From Chryseobacterium formosum (lineage in GTDB: Bacteria > Bacteroidota > Bacteroidia > Flavobacteriales > Weeksellaceae): a DNA stretch of 64,000 nt. How positions within the stretch are numbered: position 1 is the first letter of the stretch; the number at the start of each line of letters is the position of its first letter. The stretch is from positions 115,944 to 179,943 of the forward strand of contig NZ_JAOVZW010000011.1 of assembly GCF_026460885.1 (NCBI RefSeq). The letters are read 5' to 3'. A program made the position numbers and the translations under genes. Positions 1 to 8,243 of the stretch are shown one piece after another. The notes under the pieces are model-generated. The model was not told where the DNA came from. It searched no databases and was given only the letters and a program-made list of their open reading frames with translations.

Positions 1-1
1 T

Positions 2-1342
2 TTGCTGCAGAAATTATATCAGGAAAATCCGCATCTGGAAGAATTTGCAATCAATTCTGAAGAACCTATTTTCATTAAAAATCTTGAAAATGTACAGGGT
101 GACGAACGCGATATTATTCTCTTTTCGATTGGCTACGGACCCGATGAAGAGGGAAAAGTTTCAATGAATTTTGGTCCGCTCAACCGTGATGGTGGCTGGA
201 GACGACTGAATGTTGCTGTGACGAGAGCACGTTATGAAATGAAAGTATTTTCTTCGTTAAAAGGCGATCAGATTGACATGAACAGAACCAGCTCGGAAGG
301 TGTTTTAGGATTGAAAAACTTCCTGAACTTTTCTGAAAAAGGATTGGTGTATCAAAACTCAAATCAAACCGTCAGTCAGCAGAAACTGATGGTGAATGCT
401 GTTGCGAAAACGCTTGAAGAACACGGTCTGAAAATCAAAACCAACATCGGAACTTCTGAATATAAAATCGATATCGGAATTATTGATCCTGAAAACGAAA
501 GCGAATATCTTCTGGCGATTTTGCTTGACAGTGAAAATTATTTTAACATCCACACGACCAATGACCGTGAACTGCTCGTTCCGAATGTTCTGAAAGGTCT
601 TGGCTGGAATGTTTTCAGAATATGGACGCTGGACTGGATTAAAAATAAAGAGAAAATTGTTGAAAAAATTCAGGTCGAATTAGAAAAAATCAAAACTCAG
701 GTTAAAGAAAAAAAGGAAGAGATTACCGAACTGAAAACTTCTGAAAAAATCTATCTGAGTGAGGTTTCGGAGGAAGAAAAACCTTCGAAAATGATTTCTT
801 ATGTTGCGGCAAATTTGACTCCGAAAGTCAATGCCAATTCAGAATCGATTTATCATTTTGAAAACAGGCAGGCGCTTTTAAGTCAGTTAAAAACCATCAT
901 CGATACGGAATCGCCGATCAGTCAGAATGCTTTGTTCAGGAAGATTCTCAAGCTTTGGAATACTTCAAGAGCCGGCGGAAAACTGAATACCTATCTTTTG
1001 GAAACTTTAGCAACGATTCCAAATATTCAAACCACGGAAAGTTACCAGAAATTTTATTGGAGTGAAAATTCTCAGCCTGAAAATCTAGATTTTCACAGAG
1101 ACAATTCCGCAGAAAAAAGGCTGATCGATGAGATTGCACCTGAAGAAATTTCGGTGGCGATGATGGAATTGATGCATTCGAGTTTAAGTCTGAATAAAGA
1201 GGAATTGATCCGCGCGGTTTGCAAGACTTTTGGTTTTTCTAAAGTAGGTTCGCAGATTGATGCGGTGGTGAAGTTTTGTGTGGAGGATTTGATTGGGAAA
1301 GGTATGCTGAAGGAGGTTGAGGGGAGGATTGTTTTGGGGTGA
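2..1342 (+). CDS. C-terminal part of a superfamily I helicase with Vsr-like nuclease and DUF3320 domains (5' partial)
   Basis: The reading frame is already open at the window edge, so the N-terminus lies upstream. The first 80 residues carry the last SF1 helicase motifs: QGDERDIILFSIGYG (motif V-like, near residue 32) and LNVAVTRAR (motif VI, near residue 69). Residues of about 130-235 resemble the Vsr/MTES_1575-type PD-(D/E)XK nuclease domain that commonly follows this helicase (YKIDIGIID, then LGWNVFRIWTLDW). A Lys/Glu-rich linker follows. Residues of about 370-440 match DUF3320. Full-length relatives are very large proteins with DUF4011 at the N-terminus and are often thought to act in defence or DNA repair. 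The ATP-binding motifs are not in the window, so activity cannot be judged. Confidence 0.85.
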   Translation: MLQKLYQENPHLEEFAINSEEPIFIKNLENVQGDERDIILFSIGYGPDEEGKVSMNFGPLNRDGGWRRLNVAVTRARYEMKVFSSLKGDQIDMNRTSSEGVLGLKNFLNFSEKGLVYQNSNQTVSQQKLMVNAVAKTLEEHGLKIKTNIGTSEYKIDIGIIDPENESEYLLAILLDSENYFNIHTTNDRELLVPNVLKGLGWNVFRIWTLDWIKNKEKIVEKIQVELEKIKTQVKEKKEEITELKTSEKIYLSEVSEEEKPSKMISYVAANLTPKVNANSESIYHFENRQALLSQLKTIIDTESPISQNALFRKILKLWNTSRAGGKLNTYLLETLATIPNIQTTESYQKFYWSENSQPENLDFHRDNSAEKRLIDEIAPEEISVAMMELMHSSLSLNKEELIRAVCKTFGFSKVGSQIDAVVKFCVEDLIGKGMLKEVEGRIVLG

Positions 1343-1377
1343 AACTTCTTTTAATATACTATTAAGTAATATAAAAA

Positions 1378-2067
1378 ATGAATAATATAAATATCGAATT
1401 ACGTTCTAAAATTTTAGAACTTGCTTTGAATCTTGAGAATAACATAAGTCAGCTCATAATTACTTGTTTAGTAATTGAAAATGAAGAGAGAAAAGCTATA
1501 TCTAATAAGAGTGGTAATTTATCTTTTAAAAATAAGATTGATTTGCTTTTTGACTTAGAAATTTTAAATAAAGAAGAACACAAATTATTTCTTTTATTAA
1601 TGGAATATAGAAATCAATTTCTTCACAATATTGATTGCAATAGTTTTGAAAAAGCTTTTGAATTTTTAGGAAATGATAAAAAAAATCAACTAATAAAATA
1701 TTTAGATGTTGAATCACCTGAAAACTATTATTTGGCTTATCTAAATATTTATGGAAAGGGAATTGATATTATTCTTTCGAAACATAAAGATATTCAGGAA
1801 AAAATTGAATTTAAAAAAGATTTTGTAAAAAGCCCACTAAATACAATTTCCTTCTTGGTAGATTCTATATTTGATTTATATCTTACACTAACTGAAAATG
1901 ATTTTGTCCCTAAAGATGATGATTCCCCAGAAACTATCGAACTAAAAAATAAAATATTTGAGACCCTCAATTCTCATAAAGAACAAACATTTTATTCTGA
2001 AAAATATCAAGAATTATCAAATTTCGCAAAAACTACAGAAGAGGATATTAAAAAAATATTTAAGTAG
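1378..2067 (+). CDS. Hypothetical all-helical protein with an HEPN-like Rx4H motif
   Basis: This 229-residue protein of no recognised family is predicted to be mostly alpha-helical and is even more AT-rich than its neighbours. Residues 78-83 read RNQFLH, which matches the R-x4-H signature of HEPN ribonucleases; the helix before it (KLFLLLMEYRNQFLHN) is of the HEPN type. There is no signal peptide or membrane segment. It starts 35 bases after the helicase/nuclease gene on the same strand and may be co-transcribed. HEPN proteins often accompany defence helicases, but this link is inference from one short motif. It could equally be an unrelated cytoplasmic helical protein. Confidence 0.6.
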   Translation: MNNINIELRSKILELALNLENNISQLIITCLVIENEERKAISNKSGNLSFKNKIDLLFDLEILNKEEHKLFLLLMEYRNQFLHNIDCNSFEKAFEFLGNDKKNQLIKYLDVESPENYYLAYLNIYGKGIDIILSKHKDIQEKIEFKKDFVKSPLNTISFLVDSIFDLYLTLTENDFVPKDDDSPETIELKNKIFETLNSHKEQTFYSEKYQELSNFAKTTEEDIKKIFK

Positions 2068-2072
2068 TTTCA

Positions 2073-2080
2073 TATTTTTG
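2073..2080 (+). promoter_or_regulatory. Possible -7 promoter element, TATTTTTG
   Basis: TATTTTTG fits the Bacteroidota -7 consensus TAnnTTTG and lies 45 bases before the ATG at 2126. No clear -33 TTG is seen. The sequence lies just after the previous stop codon. Confidence 0.35.
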
Positions 2081-2125
2081 AAATTCAGTAATTACATCAG
2101 ATAAAATACTTGTAAAACATTAATA

Positions 2126-2881
2126 ATGAAAAACTACGACGAATTTGCAGAAGCTGAACTTCAAAAATTAATTCCGCTTCAAGAAAAATTTAAACAAGAA
2201 TATGACCTTGACTCTTTTGCCAATTGGTTTTATGAAAGTGATGCTTCTATACTCAGATTGTACAACGATGACGAAGATGAAATATTTTTCAAATACATTC
2301 CGATAGGATCTTATTCGTTAAGTTCTGAAACGTGGATGTGGAGCTGGTTTAATAATTCTTCAGCTGAGTCTAATAAAAGTGAAACGTTAAAAATCAAACA
2401 ATTTGGTAAGGAACATAACTACAAAAAACTGATAGACGGAACTTTTGCAAGTGACAAATATGATGGTTGGGAATTTTTAGCTACTGGTTTATCGATTCTC
2501 GGTGGAATTGGAGTTTATAAAGTTAATTCAGAAAATCTTGAGAATTATTTTTTATTAACCGAAATTATAGAAGATAAAAGTTCCGAAGAAATTAGAAAGA
2601 TAAAACAGAAAATTGTTGATTGTGAGAATCACGGGCTTGGAAGACCTGCTTTTGTTTGCCAACATTTAAATAGAGAAACTCCGAATGGTTTTAAGGAAGC
2701 TTTTGAAACTTCTCTCGGAATGGAACTTGATGAAGATGATGATTTTCAGGCATGGTGCGATGATTGTGAAAAAGTAAGATCAGAAAACAAAGGCTGGAAT
2801 GATGAAACAATGGAATTTGCAAAAATCAAATTGGTTTGTGAAGAATGTTATTTTGATTTGAAAGAATTTAATCAAAAATAA
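2126..2881 (+). CDS. Hypothetical protein: DUF6882-like N-terminus and Cys-rich, probably zinc-binding C-terminus
   Basis: This is a 251-residue cytosolic protein. The N-terminal two thirds contain a Trp-rich segment (SETWMWSWFNN) and resemble DUF6882-type proteins. The last 85 residues hold regularly placed Cys/His: CENHG, VCQHL, WCDDC (C211, C214) and CEECY (C238, C241), which suggests one or two structural zinc sites. I recall this Cys/His pattern as the tail of many uncharacterised bacterial proteins. The gene stands alone between the HEPN-like gene and a secreted protein, and it ends 4 bases before the next ATG, so it may be co-transcribed with it. Function is unknown; a role as an immunity or toxin-associated protein would be guesswork. 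Confidence 0.65.
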   Translation: MKNYDEFAEAELQKLIPLQEKFKQEYDLDSFANWFYESDASILRLYNDDEDEIFFKYIPIGSYSLSSETWMWSWFNNSSAESNKSETLKIKQFGKEHNYKKLIDGTFASDKYDGWEFLATGLSILGGIGVYKVNSENLENYFLLTEIIEDKSSEEIRKIKQKIVDCENHGLGRPAFVCQHLNRETPNGFKEAFETSLGMELDEDDDFQAWCDDCEKVRSENKGWNDETMEFAKIKLVCEECYFDLKEFNQK

Positions 2882-2885
2882 AACA

Positions 2886-3311
2886 ATGAAAAAAATACTT
2901 TTACTCCCAACTCTCTTACTATTCACAATAGGTTTTTCACAAAAAATAGCAGACCGCTACCAATCTTCCCAACCGCAGGATCAGTCTGTACCGCCACCGC
3001 CAAGAGTAGCTTTTCCGGCTCAGTTTCCCAATGGAAATAAAACGTTTTTGAAAATGATTCACCAAAACATCAACAAAAATAATTTGAAAAATTTGGGAAG
3101 CACTTTGAATACTGAAATCATTTTAAAGATAGACCAACAGGGAAATGTTCTCAATATTTCTACTTATGGAAAAAATGAAATTTTCAACAAAGAAGTAAAA
3201 GCCGCCGCCACAAAATCAATTCAAGATGCAAAATGGACTGCCGGAAAAAATAACAAGGGAGAGAAAGTAATTGATATTGTTAAAATACCTTATCGATTTA
3301 AGAACCTCTAA
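2886..3311 (+). CDS. Secreted protein with TonB C-terminal-like domain
   Basis: This 141-residue protein has a clear N-terminal signal peptide (MKKILLLPTLLLFTIGFSQ), a Pro-rich linker (SVPPPPRVAFP) and a C-terminal domain of about 90 residues. The pattern of that domain (IILKIDQQGNVLNIS, then KAAATKSIQDAKWTAG, and a final IPYRF) resembles the TonB C-terminal fold. It lacks the N-terminal membrane anchor expected of an energy-transducing TonB, because the hydrophobic stretch looks cleavable. It is therefore probably a periplasmic protein using the same fold rather than a TonB working with ExbBD. It starts 4 bases after the preceding gene. Confidence 0.6.
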   Translation: MKKILLLPTLLLFTIGFSQKIADRYQSSQPQDQSVPPPPRVAFPAQFPNGNKTFLKMIHQNINKNNLKNLGSTLNTEIILKIDQQGNVLNISTYGKNEIFNKEVKAAATKSIQDAKWTAGKNNKGEKVIDIVKIPYRFKNL

Positions 3312-3345
3312 TTTATTTTAAATTCAAGTCATCATTGTTGCAACC

Positions 3346-3780
3346 ATGTCTAAGAACGTCATGAAAAATACAATTATCCTAATTTTAGTTTTTCTTTCAA
3401 TTTCTGTTTTTTCTCAGAGCAAAAATCAGCAAGAAAACTTTATAGATGCCGCAGAATCAAAATGTCTTGATAAAAAGGATATTTCTAATGCTGAAATCCG
3501 AAACTGCACCATAAAAGCAACCCAATCCTGGGATAACGAACTGAATAAATATTATAATCTTTTAAAAAGTAAACTCCCTAAAGAAACTTTTGAAGCCTTA
3601 AAAGAATCTCAAAAACAATGGATGATTTACAGAGATAAAGAATATTTGTTGATTTCTAAATTTTACTTTGAATTGAAACAAGGAACCATGTGGTACACGA
3701 TTGCAGAAAATAAGAAAAAAGAAATCGTAAAAAGCAGAGCTTTGGAACTGCAAATGTATTTTGAAAATTTAGAATATTAG
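3346..3780 (+). CDS. LprI-family (DUF1311) lysozyme-inhibitor-like secreted protein
   Basis: After a signal peptide ending near residue 24, the protein has the DUF1311/LprI layout: two Cys (KCLDKK and RNCTIKA), then QSWDNELNKYYNLLKSKLP and SQKQWMIYRDKEY. Family members are periplasmic or cell-surface proteins; LprI of Mycobacterium inhibits lysozyme, but most members are uncharacterised. Two starts are possible. The ATG at 3361 gives the more compact signal peptide MKNTIILILVFLSISVFSQ, whereas 3346 adds MSKNV. It is one of a run of small envelope proteins on the plus strand. Confidence 0.75.
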   Translation: MSKNVMKNTIILILVFLSISVFSQSKNQQENFIDAAESKCLDKKDISNAEIRNCTIKATQSWDNELNKYYNLLKSKLPKETFEALKESQKQWMIYRDKEYLLISKFYFELKQGTMWYTIAENKKKEIVKSRALELQMYFENLEY

Positions 3781-3821
3781 TTTTCAAATTTATTTAGCAA
3801 AAGCTATAAATTCTATATCTC

Positions 3822-4226
3822 ATGAAAAAAGCAGCAATTATAGTTCTCATTATTCTGATTCTTCTGCCCATGTTATTTTATTTGAATCCTTTTACATGGG
3901 GAATGCGAAGAGTTCCTCATTACGAGGCTTCAAGAAAAACCAATGGTTTGCTTTATGATTTAAATAAAAAATACAAATATCAAATAGAAATTGGTGACGT
4001 AACCGATACACTTTGGTATTTCAGGGATTTAAAACATAAAAAAGTTACAAAACTTGAAAATTTCAAGCTTATTCTAAATACAAAAAATGACTCTCTTCCT
4101 GATTTGAAGAATCTCAAAAATTATGTGACTGATTTCAATTCAAATTTTGAACATAAAAAGTATTTTGATTCTTTAAAAGTTGTTGTCAATTACGATTCAA
4201 TTATCTATAAAACGAAAATGCAATGA
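3822..4226 (+). CDS. Hypothetical membrane-anchored protein
   Basis: This 134-residue protein has one N-terminal hydrophobic segment (residues 4-22, AAIIVLIILILLPMLFYL), probably a membrane anchor or uncleaved signal. The rest is a soluble charged domain with no motif I recognise. Its stop codon overlaps the start of the next gene (ATGA at 4223-4226), so the two are almost certainly translated in a coupled way and may work together in the cytoplasmic membrane. Confidence 0.6.
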   Translation: MKKAAIIVLIILILLPMLFYLNPFTWGMRRVPHYEASRKTNGLLYDLNKKYKYQIEIGDVTDTLWYFRDLKHKKVTKLENFKLILNTKNDSLPDLKNLKNYVTDFNSNFEHKKYFDSLKVVVNYDSIIYKTKMQ

Positions 4227-4534
4227 GATTAGAAAATATCTATAAATATCAGCTGATCCTGTTAATCTTCATTATTGTTTTTGGAATTCAGCACTATTAT
4301 TTTCAAAACTTTAATTTTGAATGGGTGTTTTATGAAAAAATATTGAATTCAGTTTTTCTTCTTTCGATTTTCACGGTTCTCTTTTCTTTAATTTTTTTGA
4401 TTTTCGGGAGCATAAAAACCATCAACAGAAAAAAGACAATCGAAATTGAGAAAACGTATCTGATTACCAATATTATTCTTTACTATTTTGCTGTCTGGAT
4501 AAGTTTGTATCTTTTAAGTCAGATAAGAGGTTAA
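4223..4534 (+). CDS. Small integral membrane protein
   Basis: This 103-residue protein has three predicted membrane segments (about residues 8-27, 41-63 and 80-98) separated by short charged loops. It overlaps the preceding gene by four bases (ATGA), which indicates translational coupling to the single-pass protein upstream. I do not recognise the family. No terminator was found directly after it. Confidence 0.6.
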   Translation: MRLENIYKYQLILLIFIIVFGIQHYYFQNFNFEWVFYEKILNSVFLLSIFTVLFSLIFLIFGSIKTINRKKTIEIEKTYLITNIILYYFAVWISLYLLSQIRG

Positions 4535-4622
4535 AATTATTTTTTAGTTTATGAAAACAAAATCGTTGCTATTTTTAGAAAGACTGATAATAATTTTTGA
4601 CCTTACAATTTAAATCATCAAA

Positions 4623-4922
4623 ATGCCTGACAAAACCGAAAAAGAAAGACGCAAACAAATTCAAAAAGAATTGCAGAAAAAAGCTCAGATAGAGTTTGAA
4701 AAAAGTCTGCCGATTTCCAAAGAATTATTTCAAAATCTATTCGATTTTTTGGATGAAGGATTAGAGAAAAATGGTTGCGATGACGGTTTAAAATTAACGA
4801 AACAGTTTTTAGAAGCAAATCAAATTCAAAATATTGATGAAGTTGAAAATTGGTTAAAAGAAAACGGAGGTTTCTGCGATTGCGAAGTGCTTTATAATGT
4901 GGAAGAACTTTTTGAAGACTAA
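4623..4922 (+). CDS. DUF2695 domain protein
   Basis: This 99-residue acidic cytosolic protein starts with a highly charged helix (about residues 4-27, rich in Lys, Glu and Gln). It ends with the DUF2695 signature ENGGFCDCEVLYNVEE (residues of about 80-95). DUF2695 proteins are short and of unknown function; the FCDCEVL motif with two Cys is the hallmark. It stands alone, with 88 bases upstream and 115 downstream, so it is probably monocistronic. Confidence 0.8.
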   Translation: MPDKTEKERRKQIQKELQKKAQIEFEKSLPISKELFQNLFDFLDEGLEKNGCDDGLKLTKQFLEANQIQNIDEVENWLKENGGFCDCEVLYNVEELFED

Positions 4923-5037
4923 ATCAAACTTATAAAATTCTTTAGATACAACACTTTTTCGTAGTTTAGTTCAATTGAAAATGAATTAATCGTTTTGTTT
5001 TAATAAAAACTCTTTTAATTCTCATAAAAACAATTGA

Positions 5038-5994
5038 ATGAAAAATATCCAACGTGAAGATATCAAACTGATCTGCCGTCACAGCAATATGACTGAGCTG
5101 GAAGTTGAGCGGCTTCTGAAAGAAAATGTGTACAACGATAAAGAAATGTGGCAGAAATTTCTGCGCCTTTTTTTTATCACTCTTGGAGTGGGTTTTGCCA
5201 CCGCCGGAATTATTTTCTTCTTTGCTTACAACTGGGCAGATTTGCACAAATTTGCTAAAATTGGAATGACTGAAGCACTCGTCATTGCCACAACAATCGT
5301 TGCTTTACTTCCGAAAATCAATCAAAATACCCGAAATATTATTCTCACAGGAGCTTCATTTTTAGTTGGAGTTTTATTTGCTGTTTTCGGGCAGATTTAT
5401 CAAACGGGAGCCAATGCATATGACTTCTTTTTGGCATGGACACTTTTTATTGCGTTGTGGGTTGTCATCTCAAATTTTCCTCCGCTGTGGTTGCTTTTTA
5501 TTGTTTTAATCAACACTACTTTTATTCTTTATACGCAGCAAGTGGCGAAAGACTGGGACGAAATATTCATTGTAACGATCATTTTCTGCATCAATGCGAT
5601 TGCGCTTATTTCTTCACTATTATTAAAAAATTCAAAGAAAATCTCTACAATTCCTATTTGGTTGAGTCATATTTTAGCTTTGGGATGCGCAGTTATCGCA
5701 ACTTTTGGAATGATCATCGTGATTTTTGATAATCATGAAACATTTTCATTGCTGTTTACGATTCTTGTTTTAACAACTTATGCACTCGGAATCTGGCATG
5801 GCTTAAACTCAAAAAGCGTCTTTTATCTTTCGATTATATCGCTCAGTATTATTTCTATCATAACATCCCTGTTTATTAATTTTTCGAATGATAGCGGAAT
5901 ATTCCTTCTTGTAAGTCTTTTCGTGATTGCAAGCGTTACTGTGGTTATTATGACTCTTATTAATCTTCAAAAAAAATGGAAAAATGAGAACTAA
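5038..5994 (+). CDS. DUF2157 membrane protein
   Basis: This 318-residue protein has a short cytosolic N-terminal helical part (about residues 1-45, TELEVERLL) followed by eight or nine membrane helices. That is the arrangement of DUF2157. The ORF overlaps the following DUF4401 gene by 11 bases, and the third gene of the set encodes a GDYXXLXY protein. These three families commonly occur together, so they probably form one membrane complex; its function is unknown. Confidence 0.85.
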   Translation: MKNIQREDIKLICRHSNMTELEVERLLKENVYNDKEMWQKFLRLFFITLGVGFATAGIIFFFAYNWADLHKFAKIGMTEALVIATTIVALLPKINQNTRNIILTGASFLVGVLFAVFGQIYQTGANAYDFFLAWTLFIALWVVISNFPPLWLLFIVLINTTFILYTQQVAKDWDEIFIVTIIFCINAIALISSLLLKNSKKISTIPIWLSHILALGCAVIATFGMIIVIFDNHETFSLLFTILVLTTYALGIWHGLNSKSVFYLSIISLSIISIITSLFINFSNDSGIFLLVSLFVIASVTVVIMTLINLQKKWKNEN

Positions 5995-7057
5995 AGAAGA
6001 CATAAAACAACTCTTGAATACTCTTCAAGATGCAAGTGCTAAAGATTTAAAATTTAACGAAGAAGAAATTTACAAAGATTACGAAAAAGGTAATAATCAT
6101 CAGTCTTTACCTATAAAAATCTTGTCTATTTTTGGTGGAATTTTGGCAAGTCTTTTCTTCATGGGATTTCTTTTTATTACCGGAATTTACGACTCAGAAC
6201 TGGGATTATTAGCACTCGGAATTCCCTTGATTATTTTTGGAGCATTCATTACCAAAGTAACCGACAGTATACTTCTAGACACACTTAGTATTTCGGCATA
6301 TATCATTGGTTTTGTTCTCTTAGGAGTGGGATTATCGCAAATGGAAACACACGTAAATGTAATAAGTCTCATTTTTATTGCAATTGCTGCTTCAACATTA
6401 TTTATCGTGCGATCTTATCTCATTTCTTTTGTTTCGGTACTGATTGTTTGCGGAGGATTTTTATTTTTAATTATTTCAAATCATACTTTTGATTCAATTC
6501 ACGTTTATATTTCTCTTTTAGCTATAGTTTTAACTCTTTTATATCTGAAAGAGGCAAAATTAATAACTTACAGTAAGGCATTTTCACAGCTTTATGATTC
6601 AGTTCGTATTGCTCTCGTTTTTTCATTTTTAGCAGGATTATTTTTCTTGGGAAGAAATGATATGGGTGAACATTCCATCGAATATATTTGGATTTCGTCT
6701 TTGGTTATTGTTGCGGCAATTTTATACGTCATTTCTTACCTTTTTGAAATGCTGAATATCAAAAAGAACGAACAGAAATATGGAATTTACGCTTTATCAG
6801 TGTTGATTTTATTACCGACAATATTTTCACCAGCGATTTCGGGAGCGATTTTAATTATTCTGCTGAGTTTTTTGGTCAACTACAAAACCTCTTTAGTTAT
6901 CGGCGTGGTGGCTTTCATTTACTTTGTTTCACAATATTATTACGACCTTCATTATACTCTGCTTACCAAATCGATCGTCCTTTTTTGTTCGGGCATTTTG
7001 TTTCTTGGTCTGTACTTTTTAACCCATAAAAAACTGTCATCTGATGAAAAAATATAA
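5984..7057 (+). CDS. DUF4401 membrane protein
   Basis: This 357-residue protein has a soluble N-terminus of about 45 residues and then roughly ten membrane helices with short loops, matching DUF4401. It overlaps both neighbours (11 bases with the DUF2157 gene, 14 bases with the GDYXXLXY gene), which indicates a tightly coupled three-gene operon. DUF2157 and DUF4401 proteins look alike in topology and could form a heterodimer. No catalytic motif is visible. Confidence 0.85.
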   Translation: MRTKEDIKQLLNTLQDASAKDLKFNEEEIYKDYEKGNNHQSLPIKILSIFGGILASLFFMGFLFITGIYDSELGLLALGIPLIIFGAFITKVTDSILLDTLSISAYIIGFVLLGVGLSQMETHVNVISLIFIAIAASTLFIVRSYLISFVSVLIVCGGFLFLIISNHTFDSIHVYISLLAIVLTLLYLKEAKLITYSKAFSQLYDSVRIALVFSFLAGLFFLGRNDMGEHSIEYIWISSLVIVAAILYVISYLFEMLNIKKNEQKYGIYALSVLILLPTIFSPAISGAILIILLSFLVNYKTSLVIGVVAFIYFVSQYYYDLHYTLLTKSIVLFCSGILFLGLYFLTHKKLSSDEKI

Positions 7058-7532
7058 GTGGTTGATTATCGTCATAAATCTCGTTATACTATTAGTTTAT
7101 TTTAATTTTTCTGTTGCTAAAAAAGAGACGCTTTTAAAAGACGGAAAACTAATTTTACTATCATTGGCTCCTGTAGATCCGCGTTCTTTGATCCAGGGAG
7201 ATTACATGACTTTGCGGTACCGTATTTCAGAAGATTTAAACGTAGAATCTCTTCCAAAAAGAGGATATTGTGTGGTAAAATTAGATAAAAACGGCGTCGC
7301 AGAAAGACAGAGATTTCAGAAAAATACGACTCCTTTAAAAGAGGGAGAATATTTAATAAATTACACCTCATCCGATAACTGGAACGTAAATATCGGGGCG
7401 GAATCTTTCTTTTTCCAGGAAGGACAAGGGGAAAAGTATGAGAAAGCAAAATATGGAGCCGTGAAAGTTGATGACAATGGAAATAGCCTATTGGTAGGAC
7501 TTTACGATGAAAATCTGAAAAATATTAAGTAA
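7044..7532 (+). CDS. GDYXXLXY-family protein
   Basis: This 162-residue protein has one N-terminal membrane segment (residues 6-22) and an extracytoplasmic domain. The family-naming motif GDYMTLRY is at residues 52-59, just after DPRSLIQ. It is the third gene of the DUF2157-DUF4401-GDYXXLXY operon and overlaps the second by 14 bases. The single anchor suggests that the beta-rich domain sits in the periplasm next to the two polytopic partners. Function is unknown. Confidence 0.88.
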   Translation: MKKYKWLIIVINLVILLVYFNFSVAKKETLLKDGKLILLSLAPVDPRSLIQGDYMTLRYRISEDLNVESLPKRGYCVVKLDKNGVAERQRFQKNTTPLKEGEYLINYTSSDNWNVNIGAESFFFQEGQGEKYEKAKYGAVKVDDNGNSLLVGLYDENLKNIK

Positions 7533-7545
7533 TCAAAAAAATTTA

Positions 7546-8199
7546 ATGAAAACAAAACTTTCTTCAATACTCTTTCTGATGATTTTCAATTCAGCTTACA
7601 CTCAAAACTGTCTTGAAAAAATAAACATTTTACCAATGTATGGCGGAGTTAAAAAATGCAAAGAGCAACTTGATAGTGATAAAGAGTTTTTAAAAGAAAT
7701 GGATAAACTATTTCCTAACCGCCAAAAAGCGATGCAGGAAAGAATAAAATCTGCTTGGAAATATTTTTATGAAAACGACTTAGATACTGCAATGAAACGA
7801 TTTAATCAAGCTTGGCTTTTAGATCCTAAATCATATGAAATTTATTGGGGTTTTGGAAATATCGTAGCTATGAAAGGAAATCCAAAACAAGCTGTAAAAT
7901 ATTTTGACGATGCGAAAAAATTGATTCCGTCAAATTCAGATTTTTATGTATCAAGTGCTTTGGCATATTCTCAAATGTTTTTGAATGAAAAAAACAGTAG
8001 CTTTCTGAAAATCGCAATAAAAGATCTAGAGGCAGGATTAAAGTTAAATCCAAAAAACGGAAAATTATACTCCATGCTTTCAACATCATATTTTTATCTA
8101 AACAATATAAAGGAAGCAAAAAAGTATTTAAAAGAAGCTGAAAAACTTGAACCTTCATCGATAAATCCAGAGTTTAAGAAAATTTTAGATAGTAAATAA
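7546..8199 (+). CDS. Secreted tetratricopeptide-repeat protein
   Basis: This 217-residue protein has a signal peptide ending near residue 19 (NSAYTQ). At least three TPR units follow: AMKRFNQAWLLDPKSYEIY, then AVKYFDDAKKLIPSNSDFY, then AIKDLEAGLKLNPKNGKLY and a further NIKEAKKYLKEAEKLEP. TPR domains mediate protein-protein contacts, here in the periplasm. It lies 13 bases after the GDYXXLXY gene and may belong to the same transcript. Confidence 0.8.
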   Translation: MKTKLSSILFLMIFNSAYTQNCLEKINILPMYGGVKKCKEQLDSDKEFLKEMDKLFPNRQKAMQERIKSAWKYFYENDLDTAMKRFNQAWLLDPKSYEIYWGFGNIVAMKGNPKQAVKYFDDAKKLIPSNSDFYVSSALAYSQMFLNEKNSSFLKIAIKDLEAGLKLNPKNGKLYSMLSTSYFYLNNIKEAKKYLKEAEKLEPSSINPEFKKILDSK

Positions 8200-8243
8200 T
8201 TAAGCGGGAAAAATATAGTGTATAAATGCCATTTGAAATAAAA

